From Saccharothrix deserti (GTDB taxonomy: Bacteria > Actinomycetota > Actinomycetes > Mycobacteriales > Pseudonocardiaceae), in contig NZ_VKAB01000021.1 of assembly GCF_009769385.1 (NCBI RefSeq), positions 62,001 through 126,000 on the forward strand: a DNA stretch of 64,000 nucleotides, written 5' to 3'. The position numbers were made by a program, and so were the translations under genes. The notes below the pieces were generated by a model. That model did no database searches. It was not told the DNA's origin and saw only the letters and a list, made by a program, of their open reading frames with translations. Of the stretch, positions 17,699 through 25,451 are shown piece after piece; positions within the stretch are counted from its first letter, which is position 1, and each line of letters starts with the position of its first letter.

Positions 17699-19311
17699 GT
17701 GAACGTCACCACCCGGTCGACCTCGCCGAGCATCACCGGCCGGTGCGCGACGACCAGCGCCGTCCGCCCGGACGAGAGCTGCCGCGTGGCGCGCAACACC
17801 ACCTCCTCGGTCCCGCTGTCCAATCGCGACGTCGGCTCGTCCAACAGCAGCATCCGCGCGTCGTCCCGGACCAGCGCCCGCGCCAACGCCACCCGCTGCC
17901 GCTCACCCGACGACAACGCGTGCTCGGCGTCGACCAAATGCCCCAACCCCATCGCCGACGCCGCACCCCGCACGTCACCACCCGACCCCAGCGCGATGTT
18001 CTCCCCGACCGTGCCGGGGAACAGCGTCGGCCGCTGCGGCACCCACGCGAGCTGCCGCAGCCACGACCCCCGCTCCACCTCCCGCAGATCCACCCCACCG
18101 ACCAGCACCCGCCCGGACGCCGGCGTCACGAAACCCATCAGCACCGCGAGCAACGTGCTCTTCCCGACACCGCTCGGCCCCACCAACGCCACCCGCTCAC
18201 CAGGCGTGATCCGCAACGACATCCCACCCAACGCGTCCCGCCCCGGATACCGCACCACCACCCGGTCCACCACGATCTCGGCCCGCCGCAGGTCCGGTGC
18301 CCGCGTCCCGATCACCGATGCGACAGGCCGGTCGGCGAGTTGTCCACAGGCCGTGCTCGACGGCGTGGGTTTGTCGGTCCCGTCTGGCAGGATCAAATCA
18401 AGGGATCCCCTTGGCGAGGACCCCTGCGCAGCCGCGGCCTCCAGCACCGCCAGCCCCTCGGCCGACGCGTGGAACTGGGCACCGGCCGCCCGCAACGGCA
18501 GGTAAGCCTCCGGAGCCAGCAGCAGCACCAGCAAGGCCACGTGCAACGTCACCCCGCCGTGCAGCAGCCGCAACCCCACCGGCACCGCCACCAGCGCCAC
18601 GGACAACGTCGCCACCAGCTCCAGCACCAACGCCGACAGGAACGCCACCCGCAACGTCCGCATGGTCGACGCCGCGTGCGCACCCGCCATCGCCCGCACG
18701 GTCGCCGCCTGCGCCGCCGCCCGCCCGAACACCTTCAACGTCCCCAACCCGCGCACCACGTCCAGAAAGTGCCCGCCCACCACGGCCAACCCGGCCCACT
18801 GCGCCCGCGTCCGATCCCGCGTGTGCATCCCGACCAGCGCCGCGAACACCGGCACCAGCGGCAACGTCACCAGCACCACCACCGCCGACGTCAGGTCGGC
18901 GAACGACAGCCGCACCACCACCGCGACCGGCACCACCGCCGCCACCACGAGCTGCGGCAGGTACCCGGCGAAGTACGGCTCGACCGCGTCCAGCCCTTTC
19001 ACCACCAAAGTCGCCACCGACCCGGCCCGCGCCGAAGAGCCGGAAGCACCGGAAGCACCGGAAGCCCCACAAGACCCACGCAACACCTGCTTGCGCAAAG
19101 AAGCCTTCATCGACGAGGCGAAGCGCTGCGTCACTACCCGCCCACCCCACACCACGACCCCGCGCGCCAGGACCACCGCCACCAGCCACCACGCCGACCG
19201 GCCACCGGACAGCACCGAGGCCAACACCTCGGCCTGTCCCACCACGACCACCGCCGTGACGACCGCGAGCACGGCGAGAACGACGACGTACCGCCGATCA
19301 ACGTGCCGCAC
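17695..19311 (-). CDS. cydD: CydD: thiol-reductant ABC exporter subunit with repeat-encoded insertion
   Basis: Partner of CydC, 538 residues: six-helix membrane domain, then ATPase with Walker A GPSGVGKST near residue 370, Q-loop WVPQRPTLF, signature LSSGERQRVALARAL and Walker B MLLLDEPTS. Residues ~294-324 (from AQGSSPRG to CGQLADRP), in the linker between domains, are encoded by family 2 repeat copy B read on the opposite strand. The reading frame is intact across it. Near residue 80 there is a GASGASGAS run from 9-bp tandem repeats (about 19033-19070). It overlaps cydC by 4 bp and cydB by 14 bp. Confidence 0.88.
   Translation of the reverse strand: MRHVDRRYVVVLAVLAVVTAVVVVGQAEVLASVLSGGRSAWWLVAVVLARGVVVWGGRVVTQRFASSMKASLRKQVLRGSCGASGASGASGSSARAGSVATLVVKGLDAVEPYFAGYLPQLVVAAVVPVAVVVRLSFADLTSAVVVLVTLPLVPVFAALVGMHTRDRTRAQWAGLAVVGGHFLDVVRGLGTLKVFGRAAAQAATVRAMAGAHAASTMRTLRVAFLSALVLELVATLSVALVAVPVGLRLLHGGVTLHVALLVLLLAPEAYLPLRAAGAQFHASAEGLAVLEAAAAQGSSPRGSLDLILPDGTDKPTPSSTACGQLADRPVASVIGTRAPDLRRAEIVVDRVVVRYPGRDALGGMSLRITPGERVALVGPSGVGKSTLLAVLMGFVTPASGRVLVGGVDLREVERGSWLRQLAWVPQRPTLFPGTVGENIALGSGGDVRGAASAMGLGHLVDAEHALSSGERQRVALARALVRDDARMLLLDEPTSRLDSGTEEVVLRATRQLSSGRTALVVAHRPVMLGEVDRVVTFT
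18336..18430 (+). repeat. Family 2 repeat, copy B, inside cydD
   Basis: TTGTCCACAG lies at 18340-18349. TTGTCGGTC (18371-18379), 8 bases, and CAGGAT (18388-18393) follow, then a hairpin-forming AGGGATCCCC (18401-18410) and GAGGACCCCTG (18416-18426). It is antisense to cydD, in frame with it, and adds about 31 residues. Confidence 0.85.
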
Positions 19312-20143
19312 GGGACATCCACCAGGTCGCCCACTGGAACACCAACACCAACGGCACCACCGCGACCGCCGCCCACGTCAACACCCGCAACGTCGACGGG
19401 TCCGCCATCACCGACACCGTCACCACCGACCGCGCCCCGAACACCGCCACCACCGGCAACGCGCACAACAGAGCACTACAACCGAAAGCCACCCGGTACC
19501 GCTCGCAACGCAACGCCACCCACGCCCCGCCCGACAACCCGACGGCAACCACCGCCACCAACCCGAACGCGGGCACCGCCACCGGTCCGGCCGTGAACAC
19601 CGCCGCCACCACAAAAGCCGCACAAGGCAGCACAAGGGAAACCGCGATCCGCACCGCCCGCCGCCGCAACTCCCCGGACAGCCGCCAAGCCAGAAAAACC
19701 GCACCGTGCAACGAGAACAGCACCAACACCCCCGCGCCCCACAGCACCGAAGGCCCGCCGAGCACACGTCCCAGCAGCACGCCCCAACTCACCGCGACCA
19801 CCAGAGCCCCGCCCACCAACAGGAAATCCCAACCGGGCGACCGCAACTGCACCGCGACCGTGAAGCACACCAACCCGGTCAACAGCACCGCGAACACCGT
19901 GTGCTGCGACGACAACAGCTCGCCCTCCAACCGGGGGAACGCGCCGAACAGCACACCCACCGCCGCGACCAGCCACACCTCGTTGCCGAGGAAGAACGGC
20001 GTCACCGCCCGCAACACCACCCGCCGCGACCGCTCGTCCCTCGCGACCAGCCGCAACAGCACCCCCACCCCGTAGTCGAACCCGGCCAGCGCGAAGTAAC
20101 CGCAGGTCAGGAACGCCAGCAGGACAACCCAGACACCCTCCAC
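19298..20143 (-). CDS. cydB: Cytochrome bd ubiquinol/menaquinol oxidase subunit II
   Basis: CydB, 281 residues, is the second membrane subunit of cytochrome bd oxidase. The N-terminal VEGVWVVLLAFLTCGYFALAG is the usual first helix, followed by FDYGVG and, near residue 50, the conserved FFLGNEVWL. About eight to nine helices are predicted; it is shorter than E. coli CydB (379). GTG 20143 is preferred over GTG 20152 because GAGGGG lies 8 bases upstream and the family alignment begins with VEG. It directly follows cydA and overlaps cydD by 14 bp. Confidence 0.9.
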   Translation of the reverse strand: MEGVWVVLLAFLTCGYFALAGFDYGVGVLLRLVARDERSRRVVLRAVTPFFLGNEVWLVAAVGVLFGAFPRLEGELLSSQHTVFAVLLTGLVCFTVAVQLRSPGWDFLLVGGALVVAVSWGVLLGRVLGGPSVLWGAGVLVLFSLHGAVFLAWRLSGELRRRAVRIAVSLVLPCAAFVVAAVFTAGPVAVPAFGLVAVVAVGLSGGAWVALRCERYRVAFGCSALLCALPVVAVFGARSVVTVSVMADPSTLRVLTWAAVAVVPLVLVFQWATWWMSRAAR

Positions 20144-20155
20144 GACACACACCCC

Positions 20156-21322
20156 TCACAGAGCCGGAACGAGCGGCGACACGGGCTCCTCGTCGGACGA
20201 CACCGGTCCGCGCCGCGCCAACCGGGCGATCAGCACCCAGTCGGCGACCGCCAGCACCGCGAACACGGCCGTGAACGCGATGAACGACACGAGCATCTGG
20301 TCCCGGCCGACGTGCGAGACCGCGTCGGACGTGGTCAGCAGCCCCTGCACCAGCCACGGCTGCCGCCCGACCTCGCGGAACAGCCACCCGCCGATCGCCG
20401 CGACGAACGGCAGCGGGATGCCGACCACCATCAGGTAGAGCGGGAACCGCATCTTCACCACCCAGTCGCGGAACAGCAGCGGCACGGTCGCCCAGCTCAC
20501 CAGCAGCAGCACGAACCCGATCTGGATCATGAACCCGAGCCCGGTCCCGTCCAGCGCGCCGACCGTGTCGAGCTTCTCCGGCTGGAACTCCTGCAAGATC
20601 GGGAACTGCCCGAACCCGAACCCGACCAGGAACGGCGTGGCGACGGCGGTGAGCACCACGCCCAGCCGCAGCGACCGCCGGAAGAACTCGACCTCCGACG
20701 TCCGCCGGATGAAGTGGTAGGCGCTGACCCCGGTCACGAACACGCCGCCGACGGTCAGCGCCGCGAAGCACACGTGCAGGAACGCCGTCCCGAACGTCGG
20801 GTTGGCGAGCAGTGCGGAGAAGTCGACCATCCGCAGCACGCCGTCGCGCAGCTCGTGCCCGACGGGGTGCTGGAGGAACGCGTTCGCCATCATGATCCAG
20901 AACGCCGAGGCGTACGCGGTGAGCGCGACCAGCCAGATCAACGCCAGGTGCACCCACTTGCCCAGCCGGTCCCAGCCGAAGATCCACAGGCCGAGGAACG
21001 TCGACTCCAGGAAGAACGCCACCAGCGTCTCCAGCGCCAGCGGCGCGCCGAACACGTCGCCCGCGAACGTCGACAGGCCCGACCAGTTCAGCCCGAACTG
21101 GAACTCCATGACGATGCCGGTCGCGATGCCGAGCGCGTAGTTGACCACGTAGAGCCGTCCCCAGAAGCGCGTCATCCGCGCGTGCACGGGGTTGGCGGAC
21201 AGTGCGGCCCGGGTTTGCGTCACCGCGACCACGGTCACCAGCCCGAGCGTGAGCAGCACGAACAGGAAGTGGAACGACGTGGTGGTGGCGAACTGGAGCC
21301 GGGCCAGTCCGAGAGCATCCAT
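20156..21322 (-). CDS. cydA: Cytochrome bd oxidase subunit I
   Basis: CydA carries the hemes and quinol site of the bd terminal oxidase, which works at low oxygen and resists NO and H2S. The 388-residue protein has His18 in the first helix (TTSFHFLFV), matching the heme b595 ligand, a second histidine in TAFLHVCFAAL near 180, a methionine in FPLYLMVVG matching the b558 ligand, and the quinol motif GRQPW near 320. The Q-loop is short, giving a length well below E. coli (522). It is the first gene of cydABDC, divergent from a PadR regulator over 88 bp. Confidence 0.93.
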   Translation of the reverse strand: MDALGLARLQFATTTSFHFLFVLLTLGLVTVVAVTQTRAALSANPVHARMTRFWGRLYVVNYALGIATGIVMEFQFGLNWSGLSTFAGDVFGAPLALETLVAFFLESTFLGLWIFGWDRLGKWVHLALIWLVALTAYASAFWIMMANAFLQHPVGHELRDGVLRMVDFSALLANPTFGTAFLHVCFAALTVGGVFVTGVSAYHFIRRTSEVEFFRRSLRLGVVLTAVATPFLVGFGFGQFPILQEFQPEKLDTVGALDGTGLGFMIQIGFVLLLVSWATVPLLFRDWVVKMRFPLYLMVVGIPLPFVAAIGGWLFREVGRQPWLVQGLLTTSDAVSHVGRDQMLVSFIAFTAVFAVLAVADWVLIARLARRGPVSSDEEPVSPLVPAL

Positions 21323-21337
21323 GAGTAGGGACGTTAT

Positions 21338-21359
21338 ATGTAGGCAGGCAACCTAACAT
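21338..21359. promoter_or_regulatory. Imperfect inverted repeat ATGT-N14-ACAT between cydA and padR
   Basis: ATGTAGG (21338-21344) and CCTAACAT (21352-21359) form an imperfect dyad containing the ATGT/ACAT halves typical of PadR operators. On the minus strand TATAAC just downstream could be the cydA -10, so binding here would block cydA. The regulator link is inferred from position. Confidence 0.4.
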
Positions 21360-21410
21360 CAGGGATGTCCCGGATCCGGTCCCTTGTCCTGATCCGTAGA
21401 GTCCCTACCT

Positions 21411-21749
21411 ATGAAGTCCGACGCGTTGCGAGGTCACCTCGACGCGCTCCTGCTGGCCACGCTCGACGGCGGCCAGCTGCACGGCTACGCCATCATCGAG
21501 GCGTTGCAGAAGCGCAGCGGAGGCGCGCTCGACCTGCCCACCGGCACCGTCTACCCGGCCCTGCGCCGACTGGAGACGGCCGGACTGGTGGCCAGCGAGT
21601 GGAGCACCGTCGGCGGCAGGCAGCGCCGCACCTACCGGCTCACCAAGGCGGGCCACCGCGCCCTGGCCGCCGAGCGCACCGCGTGGCGCGAGTTCACCAC
21701 CGCGATCGAGGGCGTGCTGGGAGGTGGACCGTGGCCGGCGCAGGCGTGA
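21411..21749 (+). CDS. PadR-family transcriptional regulator
   Basis: A 112-residue winged-helix protein of the short PadR (PF03551) type. The N-terminal DALLLATLDGGQLHGYAIIE, the recognition helix region LPTGTVYPALRRLETAGLV near residue 42, and GGRQRRTYRLTKAGHRAL with the wing are all present. The C-terminal helix for dimerisation is short. It is divergent from cydABDC and overlaps the downstream membrane protein gene by 19 bp, the usual PadR plus HAAS-domain pairing. It probably controls its own operon, and perhaps the cyd genes through the dyad at 21338-21359. Confidence 0.9.
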   Translation: MKSDALRGHLDALLLATLDGGQLHGYAIIEALQKRSGGALDLPTGTVYPALRRLETAGLVASEWSTVGGRQRRTYRLTKAGHRALAAERTAWREFTTAIEGVLGGGPWPAQA

Positions 21750-22408
21750 TCGACGACTACGTGACCGCGCTGGACCGGAGGCTGCGCGGCCCCGGGCACG
21801 TGAAGGACGACCTGCTCGCCGAAGCGCGGGACAGCCTCCACGACGCCGCCGCCGCGCACCGGGACGGCGGCCTCACCGAGGAAGCCGCCCAACGCCGCGC
21901 CGTCGCCGAGTTCGGCCCGGTCAACGCCATCGCACGCGAGTACCAGGGCCTGCTCGGCCTGGCTCACGGCGCCCGCACGCTGCGCACGGTGATGCTGGTC
22001 CTCCCGCTCACCCACGTCATGTGGGAGCTGAACCGCAAGTTCTGGATCGGCGCCTGGAACGACTTCGACGCCCCGCCGCCCGACTGGTACCTCGTGATCG
22101 CCCGCCTCAACGACATCTCGGCCTGGGTCGTGGCGGGCGCGGCCGTCATCGCGCTGCTCATCGGACGGCGACTCGCCCGGACGGCGCTGAGCACCGTGAC
22201 GCTGGCCAGGCTCGCGGGCACGGTCGCCGTCGTCGCCGTGGGCCTCAACGTGACCGGCAACGTGGCGATCCTGGCCGGCACCGCCCACCTGGACGCGGCG
22301 AGGCTGCTCATGTCGCCACCGGTGGCCGCCGCGACCGTCGTCTCGTTCGTCATCGCGCTTCGGCTCGCCGTCCTGGCGCGCCGCTGTGTGGTGTTCTCGT
22401 CGGTCTGA
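21731..22408 (+). CDS. HAAS/permease-prefix domain membrane protein
   Basis: A 225-residue protein. Residues 5-70 form the amphipathic HAAS-type domain (YVTALDRRLRGPGHVKDDLL, then EEAAQRRAVAEFGP) commonly found next to PadR regulators. Four membrane helices follow (around 85-105, 128-148, 160-185, 190-215). The GTG at 21731 has a GGGAGG site 6 bases upstream, inside padR, so translation is coupled. No catalytic motif is visible. In other bacteria such pairs regulate membrane or transport functions; the target here is unknown. Confidence 0.78.
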   Translation: MAGAGVIDDYVTALDRRLRGPGHVKDDLLAEARDSLHDAAAAHRDGGLTEEAAQRRAVAEFGPVNAIAREYQGLLGLAHGARTLRTVMLVLPLTHVMWELNRKFWIGAWNDFDAPPPDWYLVIARLNDISAWVVAGAAVIALLIGRRLARTALSTVTLARLAGTVAVVAVGLNVTGNVAILAGTAHLDAARLLMSPPVAAATVVSFVIALRLAVLARRCVVFSSV

Positions 22409-22435
22409 TCGACGCGTGTGTGTCACGATCGTGTC

Positions 22436-22861
22436 GTGACCTCAGCGCTCATCTACATCGTCGTCATGGCGCTCGTGGCGGCCGTGGTGTTCCTGCTGGC
22501 CGCGCTGGTGTTCGGGCGTGGCGAGGAACTGGAACCGCTGCCGCCGGGCGCGTCGCCGACCCGCCTGCCGGCCGACGACGTGACCCCGGACGACGTGCGC
22601 GACCTGAAGTTCCAGCAGGTCCTGCGCGGCTACAAGATGACCGAGGTGGACTGGGCGCTCGACCGCCTGGCCACCGAGGTCGAGCAACTGCGCGCCCGGG
22701 TCGCCGAACTCGAAGCCGAACTGGACGCCGAGCGGCAGCGGGACCTCGGCCCGGAAATCGGCCCGGAAATCGGCCCGGAAATCGGCTCGGAAATCGGCCC
22801 GGACCTCGACGGGAAACCCGAACGGGAACTCGATTGGGAGCCGGAGCACGACCGGGCTTGA
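22436..22861 (+). CDS. DivIVA-domain-like membrane-anchored protein with EIGP repeats
   Basis: A 141-residue protein: one N-terminal membrane helix (SALIYIVVMALVAAVVFLLA), a linker, then a short DivIVA-type motif (VRDLKFQQVLRGYKMTEVDW, near residue 60) and a coiled coil (LATEVEQLRARVAELEAELD). It ends in a repeat tail GPEIGPEIGPEIGSEIGP from 12-bp tandem repeats. The GTG at 22436 follows CACGAT by 6 bases. In M. tuberculosis the gene between gpgS and tagA (Rv1209) is similar in position and probably orthologous. A role in polar growth or cell-wall assembly is plausible from the domain but unproven. Confidence 0.8.
   Translation: MTSALIYIVVMALVAAVVFLLAALVFGRGEELEPLPPGASPTRLPADDVTPDDVRDLKFQQVLRGYKMTEVDWALDRLATEVEQLRARVAELEAELDAERQRDLGPEIGPEIGPEIGSEIGPDLDGKPERELDWEPEHDRA
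22749..22808 (+). repeat. 12-bp in-frame tandem repeats (EIGP)
   Basis: Units of GGCCCGGAAATC occur about five times with one GGCTCGGAAATC variant and a degraded last copy, encoding (GPEI)n at the C-terminus of the DivIVA-like protein. Such repeats commonly vary in number between strains. Confidence 0.85.
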
Positions 22862-22992
22862 GCTGCGCGTCCACGTCGAGGCGCCGGCCGGGACCACCTG
22901 GGCGGCGCTCACCGACCGGGAGCGGCAGGGTGAGTGGACGCCCGGCACCACCGTCCGCGTGACCAGCGGCAACGGCGCGAGCCGCCGCGCAC
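22860..22992 (+). pseudogene. Remnant of an SRPBCC (START-like) family gene
   Basis: About 44 codons in frame read ELRVHVEAPAGTTWAALTDR then ERQGEWTPGTTVRVTSGNG. This matches the start of actinobacterial SRPBCC proteins (VDAPAxxVWxALTDWxRQGEW, then GTxVRVTSG). The match stops at family 2 repeat copy C. No ATG or GTG begins the fragment and no remainder is seen before tagA. In related genomes, from memory, an intact SRPBCC gene sits at this place, so this looks like a gene broken by repeat acquisition or deletion. Confidence 0.7.
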
Positions 22993-23085
22993 TTGTCCAC
23001 AACTGTGGCTGGACGACCCGAGACTGTCGGTCCCCGCCGGCAGGATTGACGACAGGGGATCCCCCAGGCGGGGACCCCCGCGTAG
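22991..23085 (+). repeat. Family 2 repeat, copy C
   Basis: TTGTCCACA lies at 22993-23001. CTGTCGGTC (23024-23032), 8 bases, and CAGGAT (23041-23046) follow, then a hairpin of GGGGATCCCC with GGGGACCCCC (23053-23080). It begins exactly where SRPBCC similarity ends. Confidence 0.85.
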
Positions 23086-23130
23086 CAACGCCGCCCCCCG
23101 CGCAGCGCCGCCCCCCCGCGCAGCGCCGAC

Positions 23131-23286
23131 CACCACGCGAGGTCGCCGTCGGTCGTTCGCGACTCATTTTCCGGCGATCACGCTTTTCGATCGTCGGAAA
23201 ATCAGGCGCGAGCGGCCGACCTCCCGGGCGACCGAGCCCGCGACGCCGGAGGCGGCGCAATCCAACACAGCAATCCAACACAGGAG
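23131..23286 (-). repeat. Family 1 palindromic repeat, copy 1c
   Basis: Inverted relative to copies 1a and 1b. Core arms are TTTTCCGGCGATC (23167-23179) and GATCGTCGGAAAA (23189-23201); outer arms are 23148-23166 and 23202-23220. GCCG words at 23145-23148 and 23215-23218 bound the 70 bp that are missing at 9721-9788. It ends with CAATCCAACACAG twice, just before tagA. Confidence 0.9.
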
Positions 23287-23292
23287 CACCGC

Positions 23293-23844
23293 ATGACCGA
23301 CCTCGTCCGCTGCCCGTGGGGCGACAGCACCCCCGACTACGTCGAGTACCACGACACCGAATGGGGCGTCGAGCTGCACGGCGAGGTGGCCATGTTCGAG
23401 CGCATGTCGCTCGAGTCGTTCCAGTCCGGCCTGTCCTGGATCACCATCCTGCGCAAACGGGCGAACTTCCGGACCGCGTTCGCGGGCTTCGAACCCAAGC
23501 TCGTGGCCGAGTTCGGGCCGGACGACTTCGACCGGCTGATGGCCGACGCGGGCATCGTGCGCAACCGGGCCAAGATCAACGCCACGATCAACAACGCCCG
23601 CGCGATCGCCGAGCTCGACGTGCCGCTGGACGACCTGCTGTGGTCGTTCGCGCCCGAGCACCACGAACGGCCCGCCACGATCGCCGACGTGCCCGCCGTC
23701 ACGCCCGAGTCGAAGGCGTTGGCCAAGGAGCTCAAGCGCCGCGGCTTCGTGTTCCTCGGCCCCACCACCTGCTACGCGCTGATGCAGGCCACCGGCATGG
23801 TCGACGACCACATCGCGACCTGCTTCCGCGCTACCGGCCGGTGA
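23293..23844 (+). CDS. tag: DNA-3-methyladenine glycosylase I
   Basis: Tag excises 3-methyladenine from alkylated DNA in base-excision repair. The 183-residue protein shows RCPWGDSTPDYVEYHDTEWG at the N-terminus (zinc-binding Cys and substrate-binding region), ERMSLESFQSGLSW near residue 38, IVRNRAKI near 88, and GFVFLGPTTCYALMQATGMV near 150 with the C-terminal zinc ligands. It follows the DivIVA-like gene as tagA (Rv1210) follows Rv1209 in M. tuberculosis. Its 3' end overlaps the convergent enoyl-CoA hydratase gene by 14 bp. Family 1 copy 1c ends a few bases upstream, so the native promoter may be altered. Confidence 0.94.
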   Translation: MTDLVRCPWGDSTPDYVEYHDTEWGVELHGEVAMFERMSLESFQSGLSWITILRKRANFRTAFAGFEPKLVAEFGPDDFDRLMADAGIVRNRAKINATINNARAIAELDVPLDDLLWSFAPEHHERPATIADVPAVTPESKALAKELKRRGFVFLGPTTCYALMQATGMVDDHIATCFRATGR

Positions 23845-24610
23845 ACGTCGGCTTGCGCTTGGCCACGAACGCGGCCACCGCCTCCCGGTGGTCCGCCGTC
23901 GCCCCCGCCTCCGCCTGCGTGCGCGCCTCCACCTCCAGCGCCGCCGCCAGCTCACCGGAGAACGCCATCGCCTCCTTGATCTTGGCGTAGGCGGTGGTCG
24001 GCCCGGCGGCCAGCTTGCGGGCCAGCGCCTGCGCCGTCGACAGCACCTCGCCGTCCGGCACCACCTGGCCCACCATGCCGATCCGCAACGCCTCCTCGGC
24101 GCCCACCGGCTGCGCGAGCAGCATCATCTCCATCGCCCGGCCGTGCCCGATGAGCCGCGGCAACGTCCACGACGCGCCCGAGTCCGCGGTCAGGCCCACG
24201 TTCGCGAACGCCATCAGGAACTTCGCACCCGCCCCGGCGATCCGCAGGTCGCTCGCGAACGCCAGCGACGCGCCCGCGCCCGCCGCCATGCCGTTCACCG
24301 CCGCGATGACCGGCTTCGGCATGCCCACGATCGCCTTCACCATCGGGTTGTAGTGCCGCTCCACCGTGTTCAGCGGCGCCGGGTCGCCCGCCTCCAGCAG
24401 CGAGACGTGCTCCTTCAGGTCCTGACCCGCGCAGAACGCCTTCCCCGCGCCGGTGATGACCACCGCGCGCACCTCGTCGTCCTCGGCCGCCTTGACCACG
24501 GCCTCCAGGAACCGCTCCTTCAACGCCAGCGTGAACGAGTTGAACGACTCGGGCCGGTTGAGCGTGAACGTGCGAACGCCGTCGGCGTCGTCGATGAGGA
24601 GTTCGGACAC
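23831..24610 (-). CDS. Enoyl-CoA hydratase/isomerase family protein, PaaG-like
   Basis: A 259-residue crotonase-fold enzyme. The CoA-binding and oxyanion segments are GAGKAFCAGQDLKEH near residue 55 and GMAAGAGASLAFASDLRI near 107. DSGASWTLPRLIG near 142 resembles PaaG and ScpB-type isomerases, where an aspartate replaces a hydratase glutamate. This suggests 2-(1,2-epoxyphenyl)acetyl-CoA isomerase or delta3-delta2-enoyl-CoA isomerase chemistry. A GGAGG site lies 7 bases before the GTG at 24610. The PaaX-family regulator immediately upstream supports a phenylacetate-type link, but no other paa genes are in the window. Confidence 0.87.
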   Translation of the reverse strand: MSELLIDDADGVRTFTLNRPESFNSFTLALKERFLEAVVKAAEDDEVRAVVITGAGKAFCAGQDLKEHVSLLEAGDPAPLNTVERHYNPMVKAIVGMPKPVIAAVNGMAAGAGASLAFASDLRIAGAGAKFLMAFANVGLTADSGASWTLPRLIGHGRAMEMMLLAQPVGAEEALRIGMVGQVVPDGEVLSTAQALARKLAAGPTTAYAKIKEAMAFSGELAAALEVEARTQAEAGATADHREAVAAFVAKRKPTFTGR

Positions 24611-24656
24611 GTGGGACCTCCGGTCGGTGATGTGGCCCGGTCAGTGATCGGCCCGG

Positions 24657-25451
24657 TCAGGTGTCGGCCCGGTCGGGATGGGCGAGGCAGTCGTCGACGA
24701 ACTTGGCCACCGCGGGCGCGAGGCGGTTGGTGTGCCGGTCGAAGAACTCGGCCGCGCTCGTGCCCGGCCAGTCGGCGGGCAGCAGCTCGCGCGGCAGGCC
24801 GGGATCGCGGAACAGGAACTTGCGCCAGGCGTGCAGGAACCGCTGCGAAGCCGCGAACGCCGCCGCGGGCGACGTACCGTCCACAGCGGACATCACCGGC
24901 TCCCACTCGGCCACGAACCGCGCGTAGTCCCGGCCCATCGTGGCCAGGTCCCAGGCGCGGGCGGCCAGCTCCGCCGGGTCGCCCTCGTGCTCGCCGTGGA
25001 ACGTGCTCGCCCGCACACCCTCGCCCGCCAGCACGTCCGACAGCTCCGGCGAGGGCCGCGGTGCGATCCACGTCACCGGCCCGAGCGCGCCGTAACCGAG
25101 CAGTTGCAGGGAGGAGGCCAGCCGGTCCCGAGCCTCGCGCGCGGGCAGCTCCTCCAGCACCACCACGTGCCACCGACCGTCCCAGGTGGACGGCCGGGTG
25201 CGGTAGATGCGGGCCGCCGCCTCGTCCAGCCGCCGTTCCGCGCGAGGTGTCATCGCGTAGCCCGGACCGTCCGGCAGGCGGACGGGTTCCAGCCAGCCCT
25301 GCCGCACCGTGCGCGACACCGCCGTGCGCACAGCGGGCGCGGCGAAGTCAAGCGGCTCCAGCAACCGGACGAGCGCGGCGATCGTCGCCGCACCACCCCG
25401 CTCGCGGAGGTGGCCGCCGTAGACGTCGAAGAGCGCGGAACGGGCTCGCAC
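24657..25451 (-). CDS. PaaX-family transcriptional regulator
   Basis: A 264-residue regulator of the PaaX family, which represses phenylacetate or related catabolic genes until the CoA-thioester binds. The N-terminal winged helix is ARSALFDVYGGHLRERGG, then AVRTAVSRTVRQGWLEP near residue 50. The central domain has STWDGRWHVVVLEE near 90, and the C-terminal PaaX_C domain has FLHAWRKFLFRDPGLP near 215. GTG 25451 starts at the position usual for the family; GTG 25490 upstream is possible. It is 46 bp from the enoyl-CoA hydratase gene on the same strand, so they are probably an operon. Confidence 0.85.
   Translation of the reverse strand: MRARSALFDVYGGHLRERGGAATIAALVRLLEPLDFAAPAVRTAVSRTVRQGWLEPVRLPDGPGYAMTPRAERRLDEAAARIYRTRPSTWDGRWHVVVLEELPAREARDRLASSLQLLGYGALGPVTWIAPRPSPELSDVLAGEGVRASTFHGEHEGDPAELAARAWDLATMGRDYARFVAEWEPVMSAVDGTSPAAAFAASQRFLHAWRKFLFRDPGLPRELLPADWPGTSAAEFFDRHTNRLAPAVAKFVDDCLAHPDRADT

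Noticed and set aside
18662-21328. An 888-codon open frame on the plus strand opposite cydB, cydA and part of cydD
   Set aside because: It is rich in Arg, His, Pro and Gln with no domain pattern, and lies fully antisense to clear membrane-protein genes. High GC produces such shadows.
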